From an uncultured Chlamydiae bacterium (GTDB taxonomy: Bacteria; Chlamydiota; Chlamydiia; Chlamydiales; CALBHK01): 43,297 bases of DNA. The notes beneath the pieces are model-generated. The model did no database searches, was not told where the DNA came from, and worked only from the letters and a program-made list of their open reading frames with translations. This document shows positions 33,080 to 40,670 of this stretch, piece after piece. Location: positions 1 to 43,297 of the forward strand of contig CALBHK010000179.1 in NCBI GenBank assembly GCA_937894565.1. The letters run 5' to 3'. The position numbers were made by a program, and so were the translations under genes. Every line of letters begins with the position of its first letter. Position 1 is the first letter of the stretch.

Positions 33080-33874
33080 TCATTCATAAATAACCAAGTT
33101 CCTCGATCCATTTTTTAATGTCTCCGATCTGAGTCTTCCTATTCTAAATCTTTGCATTTCCCCAGCCATTGTAAATAGCTTTTGTTTGCATTCTTTTAGT
33201 TTTTCTTCATAGGTCTTCATGATCTCAACATATTCGTCAGCCAGTGCCTTTGCGCCAGCCACACGCAGAAGTTTAAAATCTTTTTCTACGAACGGAGGCG
33301 GAATATTCTCTTGCATTCTTCTAAAAAAACCAAGCTCCTCGATTGCCAACTTCTTAATATATTCATGATCTGGCAGGACTGGAACACATACCGAAATTCC
33401 GTTGTGGTTTTCCGCTCCCTTGTCCACATAATAGCCATAGAAATAAATCTTCTCTGCTCCAGTTACTAAAAACTGATGCTGTATCTGAGGAAAATATTTC
33501 TCTGGAATCACGCCTTGTTCTTTTGCGAGCTTAAAATCATTCGCACCAAGAAATTTGATTTCCAATCCAACTTTATATTTTGGATTCCATCCATCCATTG
33601 ACGCTCTTAATTGCGGATATTCTTCATGCTGGCAAAGAGCAGGACTCATTTCCATGTCGTACTCAATTTCAAACTTTGCTCTAGCGACTGGCTCTAACTC
33701 ATTGCCACGCTCTTGCGCCCAATTTGATGTCTGCTCTGGCTGAACTCTTCCGGTCTTTTCTTCCCATAACTCAAAAGGAGTCTTCCATGGAGAAACGCCC
33801 ATAATAATAGGAGCATCAGATGATCCAATGCCTTTTTTACGCCAATCTAACCATTCTTCAGACTTCTGTTCCAT
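33080..33874 (-). CDS. YqaJ-type viral exonuclease / recombinase
   Basis: It is a lambda-exonuclease-like enzyme that resects DNA ends for strand annealing. From the ATG at 33874 the motifs are: WLDWRKKGIGSSDAPIIMGV (8-27), the active-site acids NELEP near 58-62, SMDGW (D94), LEIKF (E105, K107) and QIQHQ near 132. These are the YqaJ core residues. Length is 264 aa. The upstream TTG at 33895 is less likely, since AGAGG sits before the ATG. It pairs functionally with the Sak4-like gene at 34691. Confidence 0.85.
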   Translation of the reverse strand: MEQKSEEWLDWRKKGIGSSDAPIIMGVSPWKTPFELWEEKTGRVQPEQTSNWAQERGNELEPVARAKFEIEYDMEMSPALCQHEEYPQLRASMDGWNPKYKVGLEIKFLGANDFKLAKEQGVIPEKYFPQIQHQFLVTGAEKIYFYGYYVDKGAENHNGISVCVPVLPDHEYIKKLAIEELGFFRRMQENIPPPFVEKDFKLLRVAGAKALADEYVEIMKTYEEKLKECKQKLFTMAGEMQRFRIGRLRSETLKNGSRNLVIYE

Positions 33875-34142
33875 TTTGAACCTCTGCCATTCCAAGAATT
33901 TTACGCAGTAAATCGTTTGTCTCTTCTTGTTCTTTTAAAAGATGTTTTATCGTAATTGTATGAACTCTGAGTAGGTCAGACGCTTGCACTCCAAATGGTT
34001 GAGCTAAAACTTCAAAAGGAGATTGCTGAAGCTCTATAGCTTTTCCAGGCCCTATAATTCTTTTTATTTTAATTTTTGAATAAATATCGAGAGGCTTTTC
34101 GCCTTCTGTGTTTAATTTTTTTGGTTGTTCAATGTTTTCCAT
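33858..34142 (-). CDS. Hypothetical protein, 94 aa
   Basis: Unrecognised. A polar N-terminus and KIKIKRIIGPGKAIELQQSP are followed by a C-terminal amphipathic helix (TIKHLLKEQEETNDLLRKIL) that may be a short coiled coil. It overlaps the exonuclease gene by 17 bases and abuts the upstream gene, so it may be a partner or regulator of the exonuclease. No family motif. Confidence 0.5.
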   Translation of the reverse strand: MENIEQPKKLNTEGEKPLDIYSKIKIKRIIGPGKAIELQQSPFEVLAQPFGVQASDLLRVHTITIKHLLKEQEETNDLLRKILGMAEVQNGTEV

Positions 34143-34445
34143 TTAGTTTATTGTCCTTTGATTTACGCATTTCTGACACATGCAGATTTCTTCTTTAACT
34201 TCTGTTTGCTTCTCAACTTCAGCCTTATCAATCCCGACCATAGTCGAGTCTCCAAATGCCTGACCCGGAGGCAGAAAGTCAATATCTAATCCCAGAATCG
34301 AAAATCTAGGAAGCAACAAAAATGTTGGACGCTTTCCAGTTTCTTTGTGAATGTAATCTATCATTTCCTTAATCTCTTGAAGTGATTCAGCACCGCATAT
34401 TTTTAAGAATCCTTCAATTTGTTCTTGATATGTTGGTTTTTTCAT
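34143..34445 (-). CDS. Hypothetical protein, 100 aa, Cys tail
   Basis: Unrecognised. A helical first half (EQIEGFLKICGAESLQEIKE) is followed by a beta-looking piece (RPTFLLLPRFSILGLDIDFL). The end has CMCQKC, which could bind metal. It is the first gene of the leftward operon; AGAGGAA lies before the ATG and the operator region directly upstream. Confidence 0.5.
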   Translation of the reverse strand: MKKPTYQEQIEGFLKICGAESLQEIKEMIDYIHKETGKRPTFLLLPRFSILGLDIDFLPPGQAFGDSTMVGIDKAEVEKQTEVKEEICMCQKCVNQRTIN

Positions 34446-34460
34446 ATTATTCCTCTTGTA

Positions 34461-34491
34461 ACAATGTCAAAAATATGTTGAACATTGTCAA
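34461..34491. promoter_or_regulatory. Divergent control region with second operator copy
   Basis: Read on the minus strand it contains TTGACAATGTTCAACATA, matching TTGACAATGTTGAACATT at 183-200 except the central base and the end. The 11-bp core ATGTTGAACAT (34475-34485) is palindromic, and ACAATGT (34461-34467) adds an inverted half-site to ACATTGT (34482-34488). The minus-strand -35 (34491-34486) reads TTGACA, but no good -10 follows. It lies between the leftward exonuclease operon and the rightward HTH gene. Confidence 0.6.
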
Positions 34492-34505
34492 TAGGAGATT
34501 AAAAG

Positions 34506-34694
34506 ATGAAAGAGGATTTAGTCAAGCAGTTAAAAAGGTGGCTAAAAAAGCCCGGTAACTCATACGCAAGGGTTGCTGTGCTTTTGGGATACGAGGACTC
34601 TGCATCTATCCGCCAATGGATTAGGCGCAACTCTATCCCGAGGTATCAAAAGGAACGCGTAAAACAAATCATACAAGGAGAGACAATACAATGA
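34506..34694 (+). CDS. Small HTH DNA-binding regulator, 62 aa
   Basis: The centre reads SYARVAVLLGYEDSASIRQW then IRRNSIPRYQKERV (about 19-52), the typical Cro/C1-type helix-turn-helix with an IxxWxRxxxIP end. At 62 aa it is a single-domain protein like Cro, with no self-cleavage part. It starts 15 bases after an operator whose palindrome is repeated at 186-202, so it likely controls its own operon, the leftward one and the left early operon. AGGAG site. Its stop overlaps the next start (ATGA). Confidence 0.72.
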   Translation: MKEDLVKQLKRWLKKPGNSYARVAVLLGYEDSASIRQWIRRNSIPRYQKERVKQIIQGETIQ

Positions 34695-35593
34695 GCGTAT
34701 TAGCATCAGTAACAAAAGGAAAAATGAAAGTACCAGAGTTCATCTGTTTATATGGACCAGATGGAATTGGGAAATCAACATTCGCAGCACACATGCCAAA
34801 TCCTATTTTTCTAGGCCCAGAAAAGGGCACAGCAAATTTAGATGTGGCAAGATTCCCATCGCCATCGAATTACGAAGAGGTTGAAAAATATTTGATGGCT
34901 TTAATGAATGAAAAGCATGATTACAAAACCCTAGCAATTGATTCCGCAGACTGGATCGAGCCACTAATCCACGATAAAATGTGTCGTGATTATGGTGTGA
35001 AAAACGTCGAGGAAGCTGGCGGCGGTTATGGGAAGTGGGTTGCGATCTCCGTAAAAATGTGGGGCGAGTTTTTAAAACGCCTCAGTGCATTGAGAGAACA
35101 AAAAGGAATGAATGTTATCATTTTGGCACACGCACAAGTGAAAACATTTCAAGATCCTACTCAAAATGCAGCTTATGATCGTTATCAATTAAAGCTACAG
35201 GATAAGGCTTCAGCTCTTATTCGTGAAGCTGTTGATTGTGTTCTTTTTGCAAACTTCGAGGTCTATACCAAATTAGATGCAAACAAGAAAACTAAAGCCT
35301 TCGGTGACGGTACTAGAAAAATGTACACGGAACGTCGCCCAGGCTTTGACGCTAAGAATAGAGACAATTTGCCTTTTGAATTGCCACTTTCTTATGTGGA
35401 TTTTTCAAATGCAAAGGCTGGAAATGGTGTGGTTGTTCCCGAGGAACTAATCAAATCAGTTATAGAACTTTCTGTGCAAATCAAGGATGAAGCATTGAAG
35501 ACAAAAGTTACAGAAAGCATTAAAAAGGCCGGAAACGACACTGTAATGCTGAATGTAATTTTAAACAGATTAAGAACTTTGCTGGGATCATAA
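34691..35593 (+). CDS. Sak4-like RecA-fold ATPase (recombination)
   Basis: The RecA/AAA-type ATPase has Walker A GPDGIGKST (22-30), Walker B TLAIDSADW (D84) and NVIILAHAQVKTF, the sensor strand. A phage ATPase of 300 aa beside SSB and exonuclease genes matches Sak4, which anneals strands with help from SSB. The C-terminal 60 residues are a helical tail. It is probably the annealing partner of the YqaJ-type exonuclease on the opposite strand. Confidence 0.8.
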   Translation: MSVLASVTKGKMKVPEFICLYGPDGIGKSTFAAHMPNPIFLGPEKGTANLDVARFPSPSNYEEVEKYLMALMNEKHDYKTLAIDSADWIEPLIHDKMCRDYGVKNVEEAGGGYGKWVAISVKMWGEFLKRLSALREQKGMNVIILAHAQVKTFQDPTQNAAYDRYQLKLQDKASALIREAVDCVLFANFEVYTKLDANKKTKAFGDGTRKMYTERRPGFDAKNRDNLPFELPLSYVDFSNAKAGNGVVVPEELIKSVIELSVQIKDEALKTKVTESIKKAGNDTVMLNVILNRLRTLLGS

Positions 35594-35594
35594 G

Positions 35595-35870
35595 ATGTTA
35601 AGACTCACGCAGGTTCTTACTCTAAGCGGTTTGATTTTGTTTCACGTGATGATTGTTACAAACGTGTTTCTGGCGGTTTCGGATAAATTCCGATCCGCCA
35701 GGGCCGAAAAAATAAGAAAGCAAATCATCGCACTGCTGTTAATGCACGGAGATGAAGGATTAACGCAAAAAACAATCAAACTAACTCATGGAATGAAAGA
35801 TTTAGATAGATTAAATAAAATCTATTTAGACATCAAAACAATACTAAACGTCAAAAAGGGAGAAAAGTAA
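35595..35870 (+). CDS. Hypothetical protein with N-terminal hydrophobic segment
   Basis: Unrecognised, 91 aa. VLTLSGLILFHVMIVTNVFL may be a membrane segment; a basic helical remainder follows (KIRKQIIALLLMHGDEGLTQ). It sits one base after the Sak4 gene and overlaps the SSB-like start by one base, so it is made with the recombination proteins. The ribosome site is weak. Confidence 0.45.
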   Translation: MLRLTQVLTLSGLILFHVMIVTNVFLAVSDKFRSARAEKIRKQIIALLLMHGDEGLTQKTIKLTHGMKDLDRLNKIYLDIKTILNVKKGEK

Positions 35871-36406
35871 TGGATCATCAACCAGGTAAATATGTAGCAA
35901 GAATCGTAGACGCCAATCTACTTAAATCAGCAAAAGGAACGCCAACTGTCGCACTTATGATGGAATACGTCGCAGAGGGCGGAGAGATGAGAAAGCTTCC
36001 ATGGTTCGGCTCATTGAGCGGTGGAGCCTATGAAATCACAATTGACACTCTAGTTAAGTGTGGATTCAGAAGTGACAATCTTGCAGATGTTGCGAAGGGT
36101 CCGTCAATGTTTGAAGACATTGATTACGAGATCGTAATTGATCTTGAGCCAAATCCAAACAAAGGAAATAAAATTGAAGCACGAGTTAAGTGGATCAATT
36201 TAAAGGGTGGTTCAGGATTCCAGAAGAAAATGGAATCACAAGATGCTGTCGAGCTTTGCAAGGGTTTCGACATCAAGGGCGCTCTTATGGAAGCAAGACT
36301 TAGACTTGGACGCAAAAAGCCTGACGCAGTACCAGCGGCAGAAATTCCGCTACCTTCTCAAATGGCTAACCAAGCCGTGCAAGAAGAAATGGATGTCGGC
36401 TTCTAA
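35870..36406 (+). CDS. SSB-like protein (DUF669-type candidate)
   Basis: The 178-aa protein begins GKYVARIVDANLLKSAKGTP then TVALMMEYVAEGGEMRKLPW, an OB-like strand pattern, and continues with YEIVIDLEPNPNKGNKIEAR. The C-terminus is a flexible tail ending EEMDVGF, resembling the acidic-plus-Phe tip of SSB proteins that recruits partners. Its place after Sak4 supports an SSB role. The family is inferred from pattern; no motif is decisive. Confidence 0.6.
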   Translation: MDHQPGKYVARIVDANLLKSAKGTPTVALMMEYVAEGGEMRKLPWFGSLSGGAYEITIDTLVKCGFRSDNLADVAKGPSMFEDIDYEIVIDLEPNPNKGNKIEARVKWINLKGGSGFQKKMESQDAVELCKGFDIKGALMEARLRLGRKKPDAVPAAEIPLPSQMANQAVQEEMDVGF

Positions 36407-36410
36407 TGAA

Positions 36411-36440
36411 AAAGGGGCGGGTTTTTAATCCGCCCCTTTA
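36411..36440 (+). terminator. Intra-operon terminator after SSB-like gene
   Basis: AAAGGGGCGG (36411-36420) pairs with CCGCCCCTTT (36430-36439) around GTTTTTAAT. The hairpin is strong. The gap 36441-36547 holds AAAGGAAA with a 14-codon frame from 36471 and a second short frame from 36506, either of which could be a leader; neither is convincing. Confidence 0.8.
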
Positions 36441-36547
36441 ACCATCATAACAATATAAAGGAAAACAACAATGAACTATATCATTGTAGTGAAATCTCCT
36501 TTCAAATGCAAATGAATTGGGTCAAAATTATCATCACGGAGTAATTT

Positions 36548-36808
36548 ATGTTTAAATGCGCCAAATGCGAAAAGAGAGTCGAAAACGTAGTCGAACAATG
36601 GAAGGTCATTAATTATAACTACGAGCTTACCTTTACTTGTCACGGTCAAAAAGAAGTCCGCACCATGACATTCAAAGAAATTAGGGATGCTGAAGCCAAC
36701 GACGTATTGATTTTCGTGCCCGAGGTTTCTGAAAAGAAAACTAAGGCTGGCCTAGGGACATTAGGCCGTGATGGGCGCGTGCGGGAAGTTAAGGCCGCTA
36801 GGTCGTAA
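36548..36808 (+). CDS. Small zinc-ribbon-like protein, 86 aa
   Basis: It starts MFKCAKCEKRVENVVEQWKV, and a later FTCHGQKE gives a CxxC...CH set that may bind one zinc. The C-terminus is basic (LGRDGRVREVKAARS) and could touch nucleic acid. No family recognised. CACGGAG precedes the start. It is followed by the inserted secreted-protein gene. Confidence 0.5.
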   Translation: MFKCAKCEKRVENVVEQWKVINYNYELTFTCHGQKEVRTMTFKEIRDAEANDVLIFVPEVSEKKTKAGLGTLGRDGRVREVKAARS

Positions 36809-36898
36809 ACGGGTTCGGACTTCTTCACTCCAAGACATTTCTGGCACCGTAAATGGTAAACGCGTTCAACGGTGCAATATCAAACACAAGGGAACATC

Positions 36899-38656
36899 AT
36901 GAAAACATTACTACTAGGACTATTCCTTTCGGCGTGTGCTTTTGCCGAAAATTACAATTTAAACTTACCAGCAACAGCAACAAGTACAGTCACAGTCGGT
37001 TGTCAAAGCTCAAGCTATTCACCATTGATCAGTTCACAAAGCTCATCAAAGGTGGTCATTGGATGTGCGAAACAATCGGCATCACCATCACCAACACCAA
37101 CTCCCACTCCATCCCCAACTCCCACCCCAACTCCAACTCCAACTCCAACTCCAACTCCAACTCCAACTCCCACCCCAACTCCCACTCCATCGGTAACAAT
37201 GACCACCGTAGTTGATGGGTTTGAGCGCCCAGAATACGCACTGGCAACAGACTTTAAGTCAGTGGTTTCAAGGACTGTATTGAAAAATCAAACAACAGGT
37301 TTTGTCATAAAAACAGCTACTCCATGCTCTATCGTGACATCTTCACCTGTTCAATTAAAAATATTTAAGATGTTTGAAAGCCTTGTTTCTGTCCCAAGTT
37401 ATTCAGGAGGAAAAACTGGAGCTTTTTACGATGCATTGATACCTGTAAATTCTACAAACTGTGTAAATGCTAAGTATTTATGGGTTGACGTAATTATTCC
37501 AGCAACACAGTCTTCTGGTGTGGTTGCAATAAAAATTAACGATGCAACAATAAACCTAACCGTAGCAAGCGCATCAATTCCATCTAGCCCTGCAACTCCA
37601 TTCTACTCATTGTTTTCAAACTCGATGATGTATAAAGGTTGGTATGGTCAATGGCAGCCTGTCGAATCCAGAGGAAAGGAATTTGTATCAATGATGAGAG
37701 ATCACCGAATCACTGCATACAATTCGGCGGTTGTTAACCCTGCGATTGTCGGAGGCGTTCTCGATCTCGATAACCCCACCGCATACAGCTACAAGAATCA
37801 ATACATGGATTACGTTCCATCGACTCATGGAATTTATTGGCCAAACTATTCAACAGCAGACGGATTGAAATCTGTTGAGCAGACAGTAAAAAATATCGGT
37901 GCGCAATCAAGATCATGGTTTTATTCATGGGATGAACCACAAGAATCTGAAATTGCTTCCGTGGTCAGTAGGCTTCAATTGCAGAAAACAAACGCTCCAA
38001 GTGTAAAAAGAATGGTCACAAGCACACCTAGAACTGAATTTGATGGCTTAGTAGACATCTACACGCCTGTTGCTGAGTTTTATTGCACCACCAGGTGGGA
38101 TGGCGTTAAGTACCCATGCGAATCTGAATATGCAACCAAGGGGACAACTTGGATGTATGTCTCCTGCATGAGTCATGGATGTTCTTATGACAGAAATGGC
38201 AACATCAATGTTGAAAAAGTTTCTGGCAGTGCCACAGGAACTCCAGACTTAGTTTTAGACCGTTCGGCGGTTGAATCATTTGGGTTCTATTTGATGGCAG
38301 TAAAATATCCATCATTAAAAGGATTGCTCTACTACAATACTGTTGAGCAGTGGAAACTTTATCCAGATGTGGATATGTGGAAGCATGATCTTTTTAATTT
38401 CGGCGGAAACCTAGACGGGACATTTTTCTGGCCAGGTCGCCCTGGAATCGAAGGTCTAACCACATACGAAGCAATCGGATCTGTCCGCATGAAGCTTATT
38501 CGTGAGGCAAGCTACTTAAATGACATTCTTTCTATGGTTTCGGATCGTGCATGGGTGAAAACTCAGGTTGATTCATTGATCACAGACCCAAAGACATGGA
38601 AGCGTGATTTAAAAGCTATTGAATCAATTCGTAACGCTGCAATTGGTAAGCTCTGA
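36899..38656 (+). CDS. Secreted DUF4091 / glycoside-hydrolase-like protein with PT linker
   Basis: The 585-aa protein has a signal, MKTLLLGLFLSACAFA|EN. LSAC at 10-13 also fits a lipobox, so it may be a lipoprotein. A Pro-Thr/Ser repeat linker follows at about 62-97. The rest matches the DUF4091 glycoside-hydrolase-like pattern: FYSWDEPQESE (D345, E346 likely acid residues), then NFGGNLDGTFFWPGRPGIEG and SVRMKLIREASYLNDI near the end. It has its own AAGGGA site. It is out of place among replication genes and looks like an acquired moron, perhaps altering surface glycans; substrate unknown. Confidence 0.75.
   Translation: MKTLLLGLFLSACAFAENYNLNLPATATSTVTVGCQSSSYSPLISSQSSSKVVIGCAKQSASPSPTPTPTPSPTPTPTPTPTPTPTPTPTPTPTPTPSVTMTTVVDGFERPEYALATDFKSVVSRTVLKNQTTGFVIKTATPCSIVTSSPVQLKIFKMFESLVSVPSYSGGKTGAFYDALIPVNSTNCVNAKYLWVDVIIPATQSSGVVAIKINDATINLTVASASIPSSPATPFYSLFSNSMMYKGWYGQWQPVESRGKEFVSMMRDHRITAYNSAVVNPAIVGGVLDLDNPTAYSYKNQYMDYVPSTHGIYWPNYSTADGLKSVEQTVKNIGAQSRSWFYSWDEPQESEIASVVSRLQLQKTNAPSVKRMVTSTPRTEFDGLVDIYTPVAEFYCTTRWDGVKYPCESEYATKGTTWMYVSCMSHGCSYDRNGNINVEKVSGSATGTPDLVLDRSAVESFGFYLMAVKYPSLKGLLYYNTVEQWKLYPDVDMWKHDLFNFGGNLDGTFFWPGRPGIEGLTTYEAIGSVRMKLIREASYLNDILSMVSDRAWVKTQVDSLITDPKTWKRDLKAIESIRNAAIGKL
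37091..37190 (+). repeat. 6-bp tandem repeat coding for a Pro-Thr linker
   Basis: Units of CCAACT with CCCACT/CCATCC variants encode alternating PT/PS. The central seven or so units are identical, so slippage could change linker length in steps of two residues without breaking the frame. The reverse strand also has open frames here, but only because of the repeat. Confidence 0.85.
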
Positions 38657-38663
38657 GGCGATC

Positions 38664-38849
38664 ATGGAAAAGAAAAAAGAAAGAATGACCCTTGACGCTG
38701 AGGCATTGAGAATAATAAAGAAAGTCGGTGCTCCAAAAGCACAACGATGGATAAAGGAACGGTACGGCGTTGTTTGGTTTTCAAAACTAGACAACAAGGC
38801 CATGCAAGAATTTATAAAAGCTCACGAAGAACAAGAACAACAACAATGA
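38664..38849 (+). CDS. Small charged helical protein, 61 aa
   Basis: Unrecognised. It reads KKERMTLDAEALRIIKKVGA then PKAQRWIKERYG, with an acidic/Gln-rich end (EEQEQQQ). It looks helical, perhaps a small DNA-binding protein. The ATG at 38664 follows GAGGCGAT; upstream extension to 38619 would enter the glycosidase-like gene. The stop overlaps the helicase ATG. Confidence 0.45.
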   Translation: MEKKKERMTLDAEALRIIKKVGAPKAQRWIKERYGVVWFSKLDNKAMQEFIKAHEEQEQQQ

Positions 38850-40258
38850 AACTCAGACCATATCAAGAAAAAGGAATCGCCGAGATCAGGGAACTGTATC
38901 GAAAAGGCGAAAAAAAGGTATTGCTTCATCTAGCTACTGGTGGGGGGAAGACTGTTGTCTTCTCCTACATCATGCAGAAGATGGCAGAACGTGGAAAACG
39001 ATCAATCATGGTCGTTCGTGGTAGAAAATTAGTGGATCAGGCGTCGCAGCGCCTTTTCCGCGAAAATGCATATCACGGCGTCATGATGGCTGGACACTGG
39101 AATCATCAGCCGCTTGCTCCGATTCAGATTTGCTCAATCGACACTCTCAGAGCTAGACGGTTGCGACCACCTGCTGATTTGATCGTATTAGATGAGGCTC
39201 ATTATGCCGTATCTGATAGTTACAAAGAATTTTTAGCTGACTATCCAAATACAAATATTTTAGCCGTGACTGCCACTCCATACACAAAGCAATCACTAAG
39301 ACACATCGCCGACCACATTGTAAAACCAATCACAATGAAAGAGCTGATTGATCAAGGATCGCTCGTCCGTGCGAAATACTATGCGCCATCAAGTCCCGAT
39401 CTTTCTGATGTTGAAATCTCGAAAATGACCGGAGATTACAACCAGGAACAGCTCGCTGAAGTCATGTCGCAGAGCAGTCTTGTTGGTGACGTTGTAGATC
39501 AATGGAAAAAACTTGGTGACAACCGCCCTACAGTTTGTTTTGCTGTAAATGTTCAACATAGTAAGAACATTGTACAACAATTTCTACAGGCGGGGATAAA
39601 TGCAGAACACTGTGACGACAAAACAACTGATAAAGTCCGTGGAGAAATGCTCCAGAGACTTGAAAATGGCGAAACTAAAGTTATTTGTAATGTGGGTATT
39701 CTTAGCGTTGGCGTTGATATTCCTCCTCTGGGTTGTGTCAGTATGGCTAGACCCACAAAATCTTACAATTTATATATTCAGCAAGCCGGAAGAGGTACAC
39801 GCCCGTTTCCTGGCAAAGATAACTTCATACTGCTCGACCACGCAGGAAATGTTTTGCGTCATGGCTTTATCACAGATGAGCCAGAAGTCGATTTGGATGG
39901 TAAAGAGCCAAAAAACAAAACAGGAATCAAAACCTGTCCGCAATGTTTCGCAGCGTATGAAGGAACAGCTTGCCCAGAATGCGGTGTCGTCGCAAAAGAA
40001 GAAGGAACCGGCGGCGGTCCAAGAGAAATTATCCAAATCACTGGAGAACTCCAAGAACTTATGGAACTTCCAGTCGAAGCCAGGATTAAAAGAGACATCA
40101 TCGTTTTTACTAGCGACGCCAAAAAGAAAGGCTACAAAAAAGGGTGGGTCTATTATCAAATCGTTAAGAAATGGGGGCAATCGGTAGCAGATGAACACTT
40201 CAAACGAAGAGAAGTCCCTGAATCAATCATATTTAAACGAGCACACGGAGTTAGTTGA
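38846..40258 (+). CDS. SF2 DNA helicase with zinc ribbon
   Basis: The 470-aa protein shows RPYQEKGIAEI (Q-type start), Walker A ATGGGKT (30-36), DEAH (116-119), VTATPY (motif III), and QQAGRGTRP (motif VI, 312-320), as in the RadD/YejH-like branch. A C4 zinc ribbon (CPQC ... CPEC, about 363-378) follows. It unwinds or remodels DNA during replication. The start overlaps the previous stop and has no ribosome site, so coupling is likely. A 68-base overlap joins it to the next gene. Confidence 0.87.
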   Translation: MKLRPYQEKGIAEIRELYRKGEKKVLLHLATGGGKTVVFSYIMQKMAERGKRSIMVVRGRKLVDQASQRLFRENAYHGVMMAGHWNHQPLAPIQICSIDTLRARRLRPPADLIVLDEAHYAVSDSYKEFLADYPNTNILAVTATPYTKQSLRHIADHIVKPITMKELIDQGSLVRAKYYAPSSPDLSDVEISKMTGDYNQEQLAEVMSQSSLVGDVVDQWKKLGDNRPTVCFAVNVQHSKNIVQQFLQAGINAEHCDDKTTDKVRGEMLQRLENGETKVICNVGILSVGVDIPPLGCVSMARPTKSYNLYIQQAGRGTRPFPGKDNFILLDHAGNVLRHGFITDEPEVDLDGKEPKNKTGIKTCPQCFAAYEGTACPECGVVAKEEGTGGGPREIIQITGELQELMELPVEARIKRDIIVFTSDAKKKGYKKGWVYYQIVKKWGQSVADEHFKRREVPESIIFKRAHGVS

Positions 40259-40670
40259 ACAAATACTTGTCGCCATCTGTAAATTCAGAGAAGTTAGAGC
40301 TTGGAAGGCTCAATCTGGAGTATTTAGAAGGCTTCATGACGAGGGTGTTGTAAGGGTTGGTGTCCCTGGAATTGCAGACATCACGGGAATTATTTCAATA
40401 CAGATCGCTGGCTACATCATAGGCTTACGACTAGAGATTGAAGTAAAAACAGGAAACGCAGTACAAAGGAAAGAACAAAAAGCTTTTGAATCAGTGATCA
40501 TGGATCGCGGCGGTCTTTATATCGTGGGCAGATCAATTCAAGAGGTAGTAGACATGATCAGGCCGATTTTATCTCCTGATTTTTTCAACAAAGAGGAACA
40601 CAATGAACGAAGTCATAAACGAAATGAACAAGCAGGGATTTTTCCCAAGCGACGTACAGGCAACGGGTAA
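40191..40670 (+). CDS. VRR-NUC nuclease
   Basis: The 159-aa PD-(D/E)xK nuclease shows GVPGIADITG (D63), LEIEVKTG (E84, K86) and Q92 in AVQRKEQKAF, the VRR-NUC core; the domain is near full length. Phage enzymes of this kind act as structure-specific nucleases on replication or recombination intermediates. It starts inside the helicase gene and ends inside the primase gene, each with a 68-base overlap. The last 25 residues are basic and probably set by the overlap. Confidence 0.82.
   Translation: MNTSNEEKSLNQSYLNEHTELVEQILVAICKFREVRAWKAQSGVFRRLHDEGVVRVGVPGIADITGIISIQIAGYIIGLRLEIEVKTGNAVQRKEQKAFESVIMDRGGLYIVGRSIQEVVDMIRPILSPDFFNKEEHNERSHKRNEQAGIFPKRRTGNG

Noticed and set aside
36471..36541. 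Short leader-peptide frames after the SSB-like gene
   Set aside because: Frames of 14 and 12 codons with no attenuator-type codon run; too weak to list as genes.
37015..37247. Two minus-strand open frames with Gly-Val or Glu-Leu repeats
   Set aside because: They only mirror the plus-strand PT repeat and have no ribosome site.
39600..40187. 195-codon plus-strand frame inside the helicase gene
   Set aside because: The helicase frame has clear motifs here; the other frame's protein is unlike any domain and lacks a ribosome site.
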